Origin: Myxococcales bacterium
GTDB taxonomy: Bacteria > Myxococcota_A > Polyangia > Polyangiales > JAFGIB01
DNA: 64,000 nucleotides
Assembly: GCA_029880325.1 (NCBI GenBank)
Contig: JAOUOP010000033.1
Coordinates: 1-64,000, forward strand
Reading direction: 5' to 3'
Shown: piece after piece, positions 22,518 through 31,330 of the stretch
Position numbering within the stretch: position 1 is the stretch's first letter
How the letters are laid out: every line of letters starts with the position of its first letter
Position numbers and translations under genes: made by a program
The notes under the pieces: model-generated
Told to the model about the DNA's origin: nothing
The model's input: the letters and a program-made list of their open reading frames with translations, nothing else
Databases searched by the model: none

Positions 22518-23897
22518 ATGACGCGCAATCAGAAAACCATCTACGAGTGCAGTGAGTGTGGTGCCCAGAGTCCCAAGTGGCTCGGTCGCTGCAACGCCTG
22601 CATGGCCTGGAGCAGTCTGTCGGAGGTCGTGCAGCGACCCGGCGCTGGAGGCTCGCGCAGCACGCGGCGCGACTCCGGCGATCAGGTGCTCGAGCTGGAC
22701 GCCGTCGACGACAGCGCTGAGCTGCGCGGCTCCACCGGCATCGGCGAGTTCGATCGCGTGCTCGGCGGTGGCCTGGTGGCCGGCTCGGTGGTGCTGATCG
22801 GTGGTGATCCGGGTATCGGCAAGTCCACCCTGGTGATGCAGGCGATGCTGGCCATGGCCTCCGCCGGCCGTCGCGTGCTCTACGTCACGGGTGAGGAATC
22901 GGCCTCTCAGGTGGCCTCGCGCGCCCGCCGCCTCGGTGGCGTCGGTGGTGGCAAGGGCGCGCGCTTGTTGGCCACCACCGAGCTCGAAGCCGCCGAAGCC
23001 GCCCTGGCCGCGTCGCCCTACGACGCCGTCGTGATCGACTCGATCCAGACCCTGCGCGCCCAGGGCCTGGAGTCGTCGCCTGGCAGCGTCGCCCAGCTGC
23101 GCGAGGTCTCGTCTCGCCTGATCGATGTGGCCAAGCAGCGCGATACGGCCATGCTGTTGATCGGCCACGTCACCAAGGACGGAGGCCTCGCGGGCCCCAA
23201 GGTGCTCGAGCACTTGGTGGACGTGGTGCTTTCCTTTGAGGGCGACGCCACCCACTGCCATCGCCTGCTGCGCGGCCAGAAAAATCGCTTTGGTCCGACC
23301 CAGGAAGTGGGCATTTTCGAAATGGTCTCCGAGGGGCTGCGCGAGGTCGCTGACCCGGCCGAGGTCTTTGTGGCGGAGCGTTCTGAACAGGCTGCCGGCT
23401 CGGTCGTGGTCCCCAGCGCCGAGGGCAGCCGCCCGCTACTGGTCGAGGTGCAGGCATTGGTGGCACCGGCCCAGTTCGGATCGCCTCGGCGCGTGGTTAG
23501 CGGCCTCGATAGCAGCCGCCTGGCGGTGCTGTTGGCGGTCCTGGCGCGCAAGGCCGACGTGCCGATTCTCGACTACGACGTCTTCGCAGCCGTCGCTGGC
23601 GGTGCCCGCGTCGAGGAGCCTGCCATCGATCTCGCGCTATGCGCCGCCATCGTCTCGGCCCTGCGCGAGCGCGCGCTCGAAGCCGGCCTTTCCTGCTTCG
23701 GTGAGGTCGGCTTGACCGGCGAGCTGCGTTCGGTGCCCCGCGCCGGCGCCCGCCTGGCTGAGCTGCGCAAGCTCGGTTTCAAGCAGGTGGTGCTGCCGAA
23801 AGCTGCCGCGGCTCGCCTCACCGCCAAGGAGCGCGAGGGCCTCGAGCTGATCGCGGTCGAGCGCCTGGAGCAGGCCCTCGAGCACCTGCTGCCGTGA
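22518..23897 (+). CDS. radA: DNA repair protein RadA
   Basis: The 459-residue RadA has the N-terminal C4 zinc finger (CSECG, then CNAC), Walker A GGDPGIGKST, the RadA-specific KNRFG motif and a C-terminal Lon-protease-like domain lacking protease activity. It promotes branch migration in recombinational repair with RecA. I chose ATG at 22518, directly before the conserved zinc finger; an in-frame TTG at 22470 is less likely. It converges with the next gene, leaving only one base between stop codons. Confidence 0.96.
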   Translation: MTRNQKTIYECSECGAQSPKWLGRCNACMAWSSLSEVVQRPGAGGSRSTRRDSGDQVLELDAVDDSAELRGSTGIGEFDRVLGGGLVAGSVVLIGGDPGIGKSTLVMQAMLAMASAGRRVLYVTGEESASQVASRARRLGGVGGGKGARLLATTELEAAEAALAASPYDAVVIDSIQTLRAQGLESSPGSVAQLREVSSRLIDVAKQRDTAMLLIGHVTKDGGLAGPKVLEHLVDVVLSFEGDATHCHRLLRGQKNRFGPTQEVGIFEMVSEGLREVADPAEVFVAERSEQAAGSVVVPSAEGSRPLLVEVQALVAPAQFGSPRRVVSGLDSSRLAVLLAVLARKADVPILDYDVFAAVAGGARVEEPAIDLALCAAIVSALRERALEAGLSCFGEVGLTGELRSVPRAGARLAELRKLGFKQVVLPKAAAARLTAKEREGLELIAVERLEQALEHLLP

Positions 23898-23898
23898 G

Positions 23899-25872
23899 CT
23901 ACTTGGGCGGCTGTGCGGGCGTTTGTGCTGGGCCCTGTTGACGTTCCTGGGGACGGGCATCGTAGGGCTGCAACAGGGGCGGCACCGCCCGTACGCCGCT
24001 TTCGTGCCGCACCCGGTCGCACTCGCGGCCAGACAACCGCTTGGGTCCGTTGACGGTGCCGCGGTTGTTGTCCGAGTCCATCAGCAGCGCTGGTTCGTCG
24101 GCGCCCACGTTGTCCGGGTGCAGCGGCTGGTTGAGCAGCACGTGGCCGATCTCGTGGGCCATGGTCCACGCCGTCTGGCGCTGCCGCAGGCCGTTTCGAT
24201 CGAGCACGACGGTATTGGCGATGGGGCCGGCGCTGCCCTCGATGAAGGCCTCGCCCTGGCGCGTGCCGTGGGTGAAGCGATTGACGATGTAGAGATCGAT
24301 GGTGGCCGGATCGCCGTCGTCGAAGGCTTTGATCAGCGTGCGCTCCTCCAGCGTACCGCTGGTGGCGGTCATGTTGTCGAATTCCTCGAGTCCGTCGCCC
24401 AGGTCCACGCGCCCGATGCGCAGGCGCTGGCGCGGATCGGAGCTGAGCGGCACGCCCCGAATCGGCGCGATGCGAACGAATTGGCCGCCCTGCTTGCGCA
24501 CGAGCACGTCTGCGCTCTGTCCGGCGCCGAAGACCGTCTCGGGGTTGACGGTGACGGACGCATCGAAGCCCTCCGCCCGCAGCGCTTCGGCCAGCGCCAA
24601 ACCGGTGTCGGCGGGTTTGGCGCCCGGCCGGGTGAGCACAGGGCCAAAGCTGCGCCCCTCGATGCGGAAACGGATCTCGCCACCCCCGGCCGCCGGCAGG
24701 CCATCGCCGTCGGACACCGAGATCAGGGTGGCCGGCGGTGGGTCGACGATACTGACCGCGGCTTCGGCCGGCGCCCCGAAGGTCAGATGGCATTGCAGCC
24801 AGATCTCGTTGGCGATGGCGACCTCCTCGCGAACCACGCGCAGGGCCGACAGGTCGTCGACCCCGATCACCGGAGGGCCGCCCGCGTAGCTGCGCAAGAT
24901 CAGCAGCCGCACCCCCACCTGGCGCGCGGCATGGGGGCCCTTTTCATTACCCGGCCGGCCGACGCGCAGCTCTTGGCTGGCCCGATGGTTGCCGCGGCCG
25001 TAGACGATGCGCACCCGATCGCGCAGGCCCACGCGCAGTACTTGCCCTTCGACGCCAGCGGCCGCCGCGTCCACCGCGTCGCCCACCAGGCGAATGAAGG
25101 GTGAGCGAAACGGCAGCTTCACCCGCGGTCGAACGAGCGTAACTTCTAGAGAACTTCGCAGCTTGCCGCTGTCGGCCGCGACGGCCTCGACGCGAGCCTC
25201 GAGGCGTTTGCCCTGGGCACTGGGATCCTGGATTTGAACGCGGATGTTGTGGGGATCGGGGCTCCGGTTGGGGTAGCCGGCCCTGCGTGGAAGGCTCGCA
25301 TCGTTGGTGACCCGATGGGAGAGCGCGAGCGTGGAACGGGCGAAGTCGAGGGGGCGGTTGTCGGCGTCGAGCAGCGTCAGCGCCACCGCCTCGACCGGGT
25401 AGCGCGTGCGCTTTTTCCCCTCCTCCACCACCAGAGAGAGCGGCCGTCCCAGGGAGGCCGTCGCCGCGGCCTGAAGGAAGATCGGCGCCGGCAGTTCGTC
25501 GGGTTCCAGCCGCAGTGGCGAAGGCATGACGCGACCACGCCGGATTAGGCGCAGCCCGCCCAGGGCCGAAAGCGTGACCGCCTCGCTGCTGCCGCTGCCC
25601 ACCACGACCACCTCGACCAGGTCCTCGACCGGGACCCCCTCGAGTTGTTCGCCGTCGATGACCCCATCCTCGTCGTCGTCATCGCCGTCGACCGCGAGCA
25701 ACAGTGGCGTGGTCCCGTCGAGTTCCCAGTGGTCGCTCGACAGCTGGGCCTGCAGCCGTGGCGCCACGCCCAGTGGCGTGAGCACCAGGATGAGCTGTAG
25801 CCAAAAGCCGCTGACGCGACGCGGCCCCGGCCACGGGATGCCCGACTTCCCGGAGTCCCGCCCCAGGCTCAT
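23899..25872 (-). CDS. Secreted protein with a HEIGH metalloprotease motif, unknown family
   Basis: The 657-residue product has a signal peptide (GFWLQLILVLTPLGV, cleavage near LQAQ). An acidic segment, DGDDDDEDGVIDGEQ, could bind calcium. Most of the length is beta-rich and unassigned. Near residue 570, TAWTMAHEIGHVLLNQPLH contains HExxH and a later His, but not the exact HExxHxxGxxH spacing of metzincins. Its ATG overlaps the gmk stop as ATGA. Zinc protease activity is inferred; the substrate is unknown. Confidence 0.65.
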   Translation of the reverse strand: MSLGRDSGKSGIPWPGPRRVSGFWLQLILVLTPLGVAPRLQAQLSSDHWELDGTTPLLLAVDGDDDDEDGVIDGEQLEGVPVEDLVEVVVVGSGSSEAVTLSALGGLRLIRRGRVMPSPLRLEPDELPAPIFLQAAATASLGRPLSLVVEEGKKRTRYPVEAVALTLLDADNRPLDFARSTLALSHRVTNDASLPRRAGYPNRSPDPHNIRVQIQDPSAQGKRLEARVEAVAADSGKLRSSLEVTLVRPRVKLPFRSPFIRLVGDAVDAAAAGVEGQVLRVGLRDRVRIVYGRGNHRASQELRVGRPGNEKGPHAARQVGVRLLILRSYAGGPPVIGVDDLSALRVVREEVAIANEIWLQCHLTFGAPAEAAVSIVDPPPATLISVSDGDGLPAAGGGEIRFRIEGRSFGPVLTRPGAKPADTGLALAEALRAEGFDASVTVNPETVFGAGQSADVLVRKQGGQFVRIAPIRGVPLSSDPRQRLRIGRVDLGDGLEEFDNMTATSGTLEERTLIKAFDDGDPATIDLYIVNRFTHGTRQGEAFIEGSAGPIANTVVLDRNGLRQRQTAWTMAHEIGHVLLNQPLHPDNVGADEPALLMDSDNNRGTVNGPKRLSGRECDRVRHESGVRAVPPLLQPYDARPQERQQGPAQTPAQPPK

Positions 25873-26492
25873 CCCACCTTCGATCGCCGCAGCAGGGCTT
25901 CGCCGCGTTTGGCCATGCGAAAGCGCCGTGCCCGCTCGGCCCACACGATGCTGCGCAGCTGCTCCTTGGCCAGCTCGAGTTCGTCGTTGACGATCACGTA
26001 GTCGAAAAGGCCATAGTTCTCGATCTCGCGCCGGGCGTTGTTGAAGCGCCGCTCGATGGTCGCGTCGTCGTCCGAGGCGCGGCGTTCGAGCCGCGCCCGC
26101 AGCTCTTGCAGCGAGGGCGGCAGCACGAAGACGCCGGCGGCATCGTCGCGCGCGGCCTTGATTTGGCGTGCTCCCTGGTAATCGACGTCGAAGACCAGCC
26201 CTCGATGGCCCTCGCGGCGGCAACGCTCGATCTCGCTCAGCGCAGTGCCATAGAGGTTACCGTGGACCTCGGCCCACTCGGCGAAGGCCCCCTGGGCGAC
26301 CAGCTCCGAGAAGCGGGCCTGATCCACAAAGTGGTAGTCGCGTCCATCGACCTCGCCTTCGCGCGGCTTGCGCGTGGTGTGGGACACCGAAAACGTGAGG
26401 TCCTGGAAATGTTCCAGCAAGTCGCGGGTGAGGGTGGTCTTGCCGGCACCCGACGGCGACGAAATGATCAGCAGCAGCAGATCGTCATCCAT
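25869..26492 (-). CDS. gmk: Guanylate kinase
   Basis: The 207-residue enzyme phosphorylates GMP to GDP with ATP. The P-loop is SSPSGAGKTTL; SHTTRKPREGEVDGRDYHF is the GMP-binding signature. The length is normal. It lies 232 bp downstream of yicC on the same strand; gmk and yicC are neighbours in many bacteria. Confidence 0.97.
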   Translation of the reverse strand: MDDDLLLLIISSPSGAGKTTLTRDLLEHFQDLTFSVSHTTRKPREGEVDGRDYHFVDQARFSELVAQGAFAEWAEVHGNLYGTALSEIERCRREGHRGLVFDVDYQGARQIKAARDDAAGVFVLPPSLQELRARLERRASDDDATIERRFNNARREIENYGLFDYVIVNDELELAKEQLRSIVWAERARRFRMAKRGEALLRRSKVG

Positions 26493-26724
26493 CCAGGCAG
26501 CCTAGAGCGCCGAGCTTTTTGAGACCACCGTAATTTCGCGAGGCAGGGCGGGTTCAGCGTTCCATTGCGGTGCCGCAGGTGTGGCTGTGCTTACTTCAAG
26601 GCGCCGTCGCGCTCTCGCGCGCCGGCTAAATCCGCGAATTTGCGGTGTTTTTAAGTCGGTCCGCGCCCAGGCGCATAAGCTTCGTGATTCCACACGACGA
26701 TCGCCCAGGGGCCGGGTTCTCGCG

Positions 26725-27600
26725 TCAGAGAATATTCTGCACCTGCTCGCGGATGCGCTCGAGTTCGGCTTTCAGCTCCAACACGCAGCCGGTGAGTTCG
26801 ACTTCCGAGATCTTCGAGCCGGTCGTATTCACCTCGCGGACCATTTCCTGGAGCAGAAACTCCAGGCGCCGGCCTACGGGCTCGGCGCCAGCGCGCAGCA
26901 ACTCGCCAAATTGCTGCAAGTGGCTGGCCAGCCGGGTCAGCTCTTCGCTGACGTCGCTGCGGTCGGCCAGCAGCGCAAGCTCCTGCTCGAGGCGGGCGGG
27001 ATCGGGGCTGATGGCGCTGGGTTGCAGCAGTCGCTCGAGGCGGCTGCGCAGCCGCTCGCGGGCCCTGTCTCCGAGGTCTCCGCTGTGGGCCTCGAGCTTC
27101 GCCACCGTGGCACCGAGGGACGCGATGCGCGCCTGCAGGTCGGCTTCCAGCGCCGCTCCCTCCGTCGCCCGCATCGCCATGAGATCGTCGGCCGCCGCGG
27201 CCCCGGCTGCGGCCAGGGCGGCTCCCATGGCTTCGCTTCGCTCGCCTTCATGGACCGTGAACAGATCGGGAACCAGCGACAGCAGCGATAGGGGCAGGGG
27301 CTGGGAGGGATCGATCTCGTCGCGCAGCTCCTTGAGCGCCATCAGGGCGGCCCGAGCGCGGCCCCGGTCCAGGCTGAGCGTGCCCGGGACACCGCCCTCC
27401 AGGCGCGCCGTGGCCTCCACACGGCCCCTTAGCAGGCGTTTGCGCAGCACCTCGTCCAGCGGGCCGGCGTGGTCCAGCAGGGGTGGGGGCAGCCGCAGGC
27501 GCACGTCCAGGAAGCGCGCGTTGACGGCCCGCAGCTCGACGCTCAGCGTGGCCTCTTCGAGCTGTGCACTGCCGCGCCCGTAGCCCGTCATGCTCAGCAC
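26725..27600 (-). CDS. YicC/YloC family endoribonuclease
   Basis: The 291-residue protein begins MLSMTGYGRG, the hallmark of the YicC N-terminal domain, and ends with the DUF1732 region (FLLQEMVREVNTTGSK). YicC-type proteins are RNases that can act on small RNAs and mRNA. It is upstream of gmk on the same strand, a widely conserved pairing. The start is the ATG at 27600. Confidence 0.92.
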   Translation of the reverse strand: MLSMTGYGRGSAQLEEATLSVELRAVNARFLDVRLRLPPPLLDHAGPLDEVLRKRLLRGRVEATARLEGGVPGTLSLDRGRARAALMALKELRDEIDPSQPLPLSLLSLVPDLFTVHEGERSEAMGAALAAAGAAAADDLMAMRATEGAALEADLQARIASLGATVAKLEAHSGDLGDRARERLRSRLERLLQPSAISPDPARLEQELALLADRSDVSEELTRLASHLQQFGELLRAGAEPVGRRLEFLLQEMVREVNTTGSKISEVELTGCVLELKAELERIREQVQNIL

Positions 27601-27682
27601 GGCGCTTCTCCTACGCCGCTGCGCTTGCGACCGTTGGAGCTTTGACGCGTGCCGTGCTCGAAGCGCACCGGGATACCGGCTC

Positions 27683-28195
27683 TCAGCTCAAGCGCCGGCG
27701 GCTCTTGATTTGCTCCATCACCCGCTCGTACTCCACCTCGAAGTCCGAGGTGCCCTCCTGCAGGTTCTTGATCTTGGAGCGCACTTCGCGATCGAGTTCG
27801 TTTTCCACGTCCATGTGCTTGCGCAGGATCGGAGTGAGCTTGCGCCGCAGCTCGGCGTCTTCGGCGTAGATCTCGGCGACGTTGTGGCTGTGGAAGAGGA
27901 TGTTGAGGATCTGCTCCAGCAGATAGGGCAGCACGTCGTCGTGGCCGGGCGCGCCGCGCTCCTTGGCTACCTGCGACTTCATCTTTCCAAGATGGCTGTA
28001 GCCCAGGCCCCGGATTTCCATCCGATTTTTGGCTTCTTCCAGGATTTCCCGGTCCAGCCGCAGGTATTCCTTCAACACGGCCTCGATGTCGAGGCGGGCT
28101 TCACTCCCATCCTCCACATCGATCTCGCCGCCCTGGTCGAGCTCGCGGATGATCTCTTCGGCGATGACTTCAATTTTTCCGCGATAAAGACGCAT
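27683..28195 (-). CDS. DUF507 family protein
   Basis: The 170-residue protein starts MRLYRGKIEVIAEEII, the conserved opening of DUF507, and is largely alpha-helical and charged, with an internal duplication of the DUF507 pattern (LRRKLTPILRKHMD). It has no signal or membrane segment. Function is unknown. I chose the internal ATG at 28195; the frame extends 54 bases upstream without conserved sequence. The gene lies 82 bp upstream of yicC on the same strand. Confidence 0.8.
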   Translation of the reverse strand: MRLYRGKIEVIAEEIIRELDQGGEIDVEDGSEARLDIEAVLKEYLRLDREILEEAKNRMEIRGLGYSHLGKMKSQVAKERGAPGHDDVLPYLLEQILNILFHSHNVAEIYAEDAELRRKLTPILRKHMDVENELDREVRSKIKNLQEGTSDFEVEYERVMEQIKSRRRLS

Positions 28196-28277
28196 GATCC
28201 GTCCCTGAAAATGGGGGGCGACGCTACTTCCGCCTTCGCCCAGCGTCAATCCCTGGAATGACCGCTCTCGACCAACC

Positions 28278-28293
28278 CACTAAATATTTAGTG
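28278..28293. promoter_or_regulatory. Perfect 16-bp AT-rich palindrome, candidate operator
   Basis: CACTAAATATTTAGTG is an exact palindrome in the intergenic space between the divergent DUF507 and Crp/Fnr genes, 83 bp before the regulator's ATG. It stands out in very GC-rich DNA. It does not match the FNR (TTGAT-N4-ATCAA) or CRP consensus, but a dimeric regulator could bind it. Confidence 0.5.
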
Positions 28294-28376
28294 CTTCCCC
28301 TTTCGGGAATGAAGCTGCTAAGCTCCGCTCGACTTTAACCCTACCTTGGGGGGATCCAGGGCAGGGGGGAGGCCAC

Positions 28377-29123
28377 ATGCGGCACCATCGACAGGGCCGA
28401 TCACAAGAGGGTTCAAAGCGCAGCAAAACAGGGCCTCTGACGCCGCCGGCGATGCGGGCCGCGTTGCGACGTGGTGGGCCATTTGGAGCGCTCGAATCTG
28501 CGGAACTCGATCAGATCGTCGAGAGCGCCAACGCGCGCGAGTTCATCCGCCGAAAACCTTTGTTCATCGAAGGGGCGACTGCGAGCGATCTCTTCGTACT
28601 GGCCAGTGGTCGCGTGCGCGTCGTGCGCGGTCACGACGGCGATCGACTGCTCACCGTCGCCTATCGGGTGGCCGGTGATCTGGTGGGCGAGACCGCCCTG
28701 GCCGACGGTCGCACCTACCGCACCTCCGCGTCGGCGACCGAGCCCGTCGTGGCGGTGGCGGTGCCGATGCGCGTGGTGCGGCGGCTGCTGCGCGAGCACG
28801 CTGGTTTCGCCGACCGCATGATGCGCTTGATGGTCGAGCGGCGACTCGACGCCGAAGGCCGCATCGAAAGCCTCTTGTCGCGCTCGGTGGAATCTCGCGT
28901 CAGCGAATTTTTGATCGACGCCTCCCAGCGCCATGGCGTGCCCGACCCACGGGGGCTGCTGATCGCCGTGCGCTACACGCACCAGGAGATCGCTGACTAC
29001 GTCGGTTCGACGCGGGAGACTGTTACGCTCAGTCTCGGCGAGCTGAAACGCCGCAAACTGATCGTCACAGATCACCGCCGCATCGTGATTACCAAGCTCG
29101 GGGCGCTCGAAAAGTTGGTGTAG
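28377..29123 (+). CDS. Crp/Fnr family transcriptional regulator
   Basis: The 248-residue protein has a cyclic-nucleotide-binding-like beta-roll (about 35-150, with GDLVGETAL) and a C-terminal winged helix-turn-helix. The recognition region YTHQEIADYVGSTRETVTLSLGEL is split about the typical Crp DNA-binding motif. No N-terminal Cys cluster for an Fe-S centre is present, so it is not an Fnr-type oxygen sensor; the ligand is unknown. The ATG at 28377 has a strong GGGGGAGG site just upstream. The palindrome at 28278-28293 may be its own operator. Confidence 0.88.
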   Translation: MRHHRQGRSQEGSKRSKTGPLTPPAMRAALRRGGPFGALESAELDQIVESANAREFIRRKPLFIEGATASDLFVLASGRVRVVRGHDGDRLLTVAYRVAGDLVGETALADGRTYRTSASATEPVVAVAVPMRVVRRLLREHAGFADRMMRLMVERRLDAEGRIESLLSRSVESRVSEFLIDASQRHGVPDPRGLLIAVRYTHQEIADYVGSTRETVTLSLGELKRRKLIVTDHRRIVITKLGALEKLV

Positions 29124-29316
29124 CGCGCAGGGGCGGGGGCCGCATGGGCCGCTAGCCCGGCTCGGTCGGTGGGCCCGATCGGCGGGATTGCTTGAGGTGA
29201 CAGAAATTGCCAGGGCGTCTGCGCTGAACGCTCGCCCTGCCGGTGCCTTTCGGCGAGCGAAACACCGCCACTGCCTGTTGGTACGCCCTGTTCGCCAGCC
29301 AACGAGGGGCGGCATT

Positions 29317-29649
29317 TCAACCTGCCGAAGTCGTCTGCACGAAGCTCTCGATGCCGTCCTTCTCGATGCCTTCCAGCGTTCGGTCGAGTGCTGCCCGCGC
29401 CAAATCATAGCGGCTCCAGCTCCTGCCCGCCGCGTTGAATATACATCTGAACCTGTCGTACTCGCAGTACAGCGACGTGTCGGGATCCCCACAACGCTCG
29501 CCGCCCATCTTCCACACGAACATGACGCGGCTCGACAAATCTTCGGCAGTTAATACGAGTCTCTCAGGGCCTACCGAAAGTCTACAGTTCTGCCAATGGA
29601 TGACACGACGGTGCTTACAGCACTGACTTAGTCCGCCACCGGCACGCAC
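29317..29649 (-). CDS. Hypothetical small protein of doubtful status
   Basis: An open frame of 110 codons lies alone in a gene-poor stretch. The C-terminal 75 residues have a plausible protein composition (GGERCGDPDTSLYCEYDRF) and a third-position GC of roughly 75-80%, lower than the neighbours. Rare codons such as TTA, ATA and AGA appear. I recognise no family. The start is unclear: GTG at 29649, or an internal ATG near MFVWKM. It may be a recently acquired gene, a fragment, or chance. Confidence 0.4.
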   Translation of the reverse strand: MRAGGGLSQCCKHRRVIHWQNCRLSVGPERLVLTAEDLSSRVMFVWKMGGERCGDPDTSLYCEYDRFRCIFNAAGRSWSRYDLARAALDRTLEGIEKDGIESFVQTTSAG

Positions 29650-30189
29650 CGTCGTCTCTGGCTTCGCGATCCCGCCACCTTACAGCGCGGTGGAGCTTGG
29701 TCGGGTACCTTTCGAGCAGGGAGGCGCGGTGCGCTTGCGCCTCTTCCCCCATCACTGCGGGATAAACCGCCCATGCAGCACCAAATCCGCACCAAGGACT
29801 GCGCAAACCGTCGGCGCTAGCCCCTAAACAAGCGCATGTGGAGGATGAGCTGCGCAAAGATGTTGTGAATCAGCGGTTTGCGAAAAGCGCAGGCGCACCC
29901 GGAGGTGCGTTGAGCATTTTCGCAATGTCCTTCGTCGATTCGCCACGCCGAGGGCCGCCGATCGCTCTCCGAGTTTTACCCAGAACTACCGATACAGGTG
30001 ACTAGTCATGTGGGGCGTGAAGCCGATGACTGTGATCGGGCAGTTGGTGGTGAAGAACTTCGCCCGCCAGTAGGCCGAAGCTGGTCGGCCGGCACGGTGC
30101 ATATCTTGACCTTGGAGTTGTCCAGGGTGGGTGCGCCGGTGGTGTTGTTGCGGGGCTACTGGCGAAGGCGGCATTTGATGCCTCCTGTT
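29650..30189. other. Gene-poor intergenic stretch downstream of fabZ
   Basis: These 540 bases hold no convincing full-length gene. Two minus-strand fragments look protein-like: one ending near 29635 (GEEAQAHRASLLERYPTKL) and one ending near 29986 (FFTTNCPITVIGF). A short run near 29890-29960 reads GESTKDIAKMLN on the minus strand and resembles a helix-turn-helix. They may be decayed accessory genes. The region 29124-29316 likewise shows only a weak hairpin (29211-29217 with 29233-29239). Confidence 0.45.
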
Positions 30190-30642
30190 TCAGCTCCCCG
30201 CGTCGTCGCGATCCTGAATCGCCGCCAGCAGCTCGGCTTCGGCGCAGAGCACGTCATCGACGACCGCCCTGCCGTGGCATTTCCAGATGTTGGAGCGGTG
30301 CTGCAGCACGTCCACTTCGATCATCAGGCGGTCACCCGGCGTGATTGGATGGCGAAATTTGGCTTTGTCGATGCCCGCGAAGACGAAAAGCTGGCTGGCC
30401 GGGTCGATGGCGTCGGAGGCGAAGGCCAGCACGCACATCAGCTGGGCCATCGCCTCCAGACTCAGTACCGCAGGGAAGATCGGGGCGCCGGGGAAGTGCC
30501 CCGGAAAAAAGGGCTCGTTGTAGCTGACGCACTTCAGGGCCCGCGCGGCCTTGCGCGGCGACAGCTCGATGACCCGATCGATGAGCAGGAAGGGCGAGCG
30601 GTGGGGAAGGATCCGGAGGATCTTGTTGATGTCGAAATTCAC
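30190..30642 (-). CDS. fabZ: 3-hydroxyacyl-ACP dehydratase FabZ
   Basis: The 150-residue hot-dog-fold enzyme has LPHRSPFLLIDRV at its N-terminus. The catalytic His and Glu are in GHFPGAPIFPAVLSLEAMAQ; the usual Gly before Val in the PGV element is Ala here. It dehydrates 3-hydroxyacyl-ACP in fatty acid elongation. It is the last gene of the lysS-lolC/E-lolD-bamA-skp-fabZ block, 42 bp after skp. In many Gram-negatives lpxD or lpxA adjoins it, but none is visible here. Confidence 0.93.
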   Translation of the reverse strand: MNFDINKILRILPHRSPFLLIDRVIELSPRKAARALKCVSYNEPFFPGHFPGAPIFPAVLSLEAMAQLMCVLAFASDAIDPASQLFVFAGIDKAKFRHPITPGDRLMIEVDVLQHRSNIWKCHGRAVVDDVLCAEAELLAAIQDRDDAGS

Positions 30643-30684
30643 GCGGCCTCCGGGCTAGACCCGGGGCGCGCGGGTGCCCCGGGG

Positions 30685-31269
30685 TTACTTCTTCTTGCTC
30701 GCCTTCTTTGAACTCTTCGCCTTGGCGTCCGAGGGGCCTTTGCCCTCTCCCGCATTGTAGCGCTGAATCAGGAGGTCGGTCAGGTCGTAGCTGGAGGGCA
30801 CGTAAACGACGCCCCCCTCGTTGCGTTCCACCACCAGCGAGTAGCCCTCTTTTTGACCCAGGTGCTTCACGATGCGCTGCATGCGTTCGAGGATGTGCTG
30901 GGTGAGTTCGCCCTCCTTGGCGGCCAGCTCGCGCTGGAAGTCGACGTAGGTGGATTGCAGGGCCGCGAACTTCTTCTGGTACTCCTCGAACTTCTTCGCG
31001 AGCACTTCCTTGGAGAGCACGTTTTGCTGCTTTTCCAGGCTTTCCTTCATCGTACGCAGCTCGTTTTGCTGCTTGTCGAGGGTCTTTTGGCGCGCCTCGA
31101 AGAGCTTCTTCAGCTTTGCCTTGGCGGCCCGGCCGTCCTCGGTCTCATGCAGGGCCCGCTGCATGTCGACCACGCCGATCTTGCCCTGCGCCGATACCGG
31201 GCCGGCCACGGCGGCCGTGGTTGCGAGGGAGAGGGCGGCGACTGCGAACGCCTTGTGTAGCCGATTCAT
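30685..31269 (-). CDS. skp: Periplasmic chaperone Skp/OmpH family
   Basis: The 194-residue protein has a signal peptide cleaved near VSAQ, then KIGVVDMQRAL, the OmpH start motif, and a long charged coiled coil (about 50-120). It ends in a Lys/Ser-rich tail. Skp holds unfolded outer-membrane proteins in the periplasm and delivers them to BamA, encoded just upstream. The 335-bp gap from bamA contains the inverted-repeat element at 31331-31490. Confidence 0.92.
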   Translation of the reverse strand: MNRLHKAFAVAALSLATTAAVAGPVSAQGKIGVVDMQRALHETEDGRAAKAKLKKLFEARQKTLDKQQNELRTMKESLEKQQNVLSKEVLAKKFEEYQKKFAALQSTYVDFQRELAAKEGELTQHILERMQRIVKHLGQKEGYSLVVERNEGGVVYVPSSYDLTDLLIQRYNAGEGKGPSDAKAKSSKKASKKK

Positions 31270-31330
31270 GCGGACTTCCTTTCCTGGGTGGGTCTCCCCG
31301 TCCGACGTGGTGTGTCGGTTCGGGCTCGCC

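Noticed and set aside
23899..25872. Assignment as a metzincin or astacin
   Set aside because: The His spacing after HEIGH (H at +12, no Gly at the usual place) does not match the HExxHxxGxxH pattern.
29986..30174. Minus-strand frame ending FFTTNCPITVIGF as a gene
   Set aside because: Only the last 25-30 residues look coding; the start is low-complexity and no homologous family is recognised.
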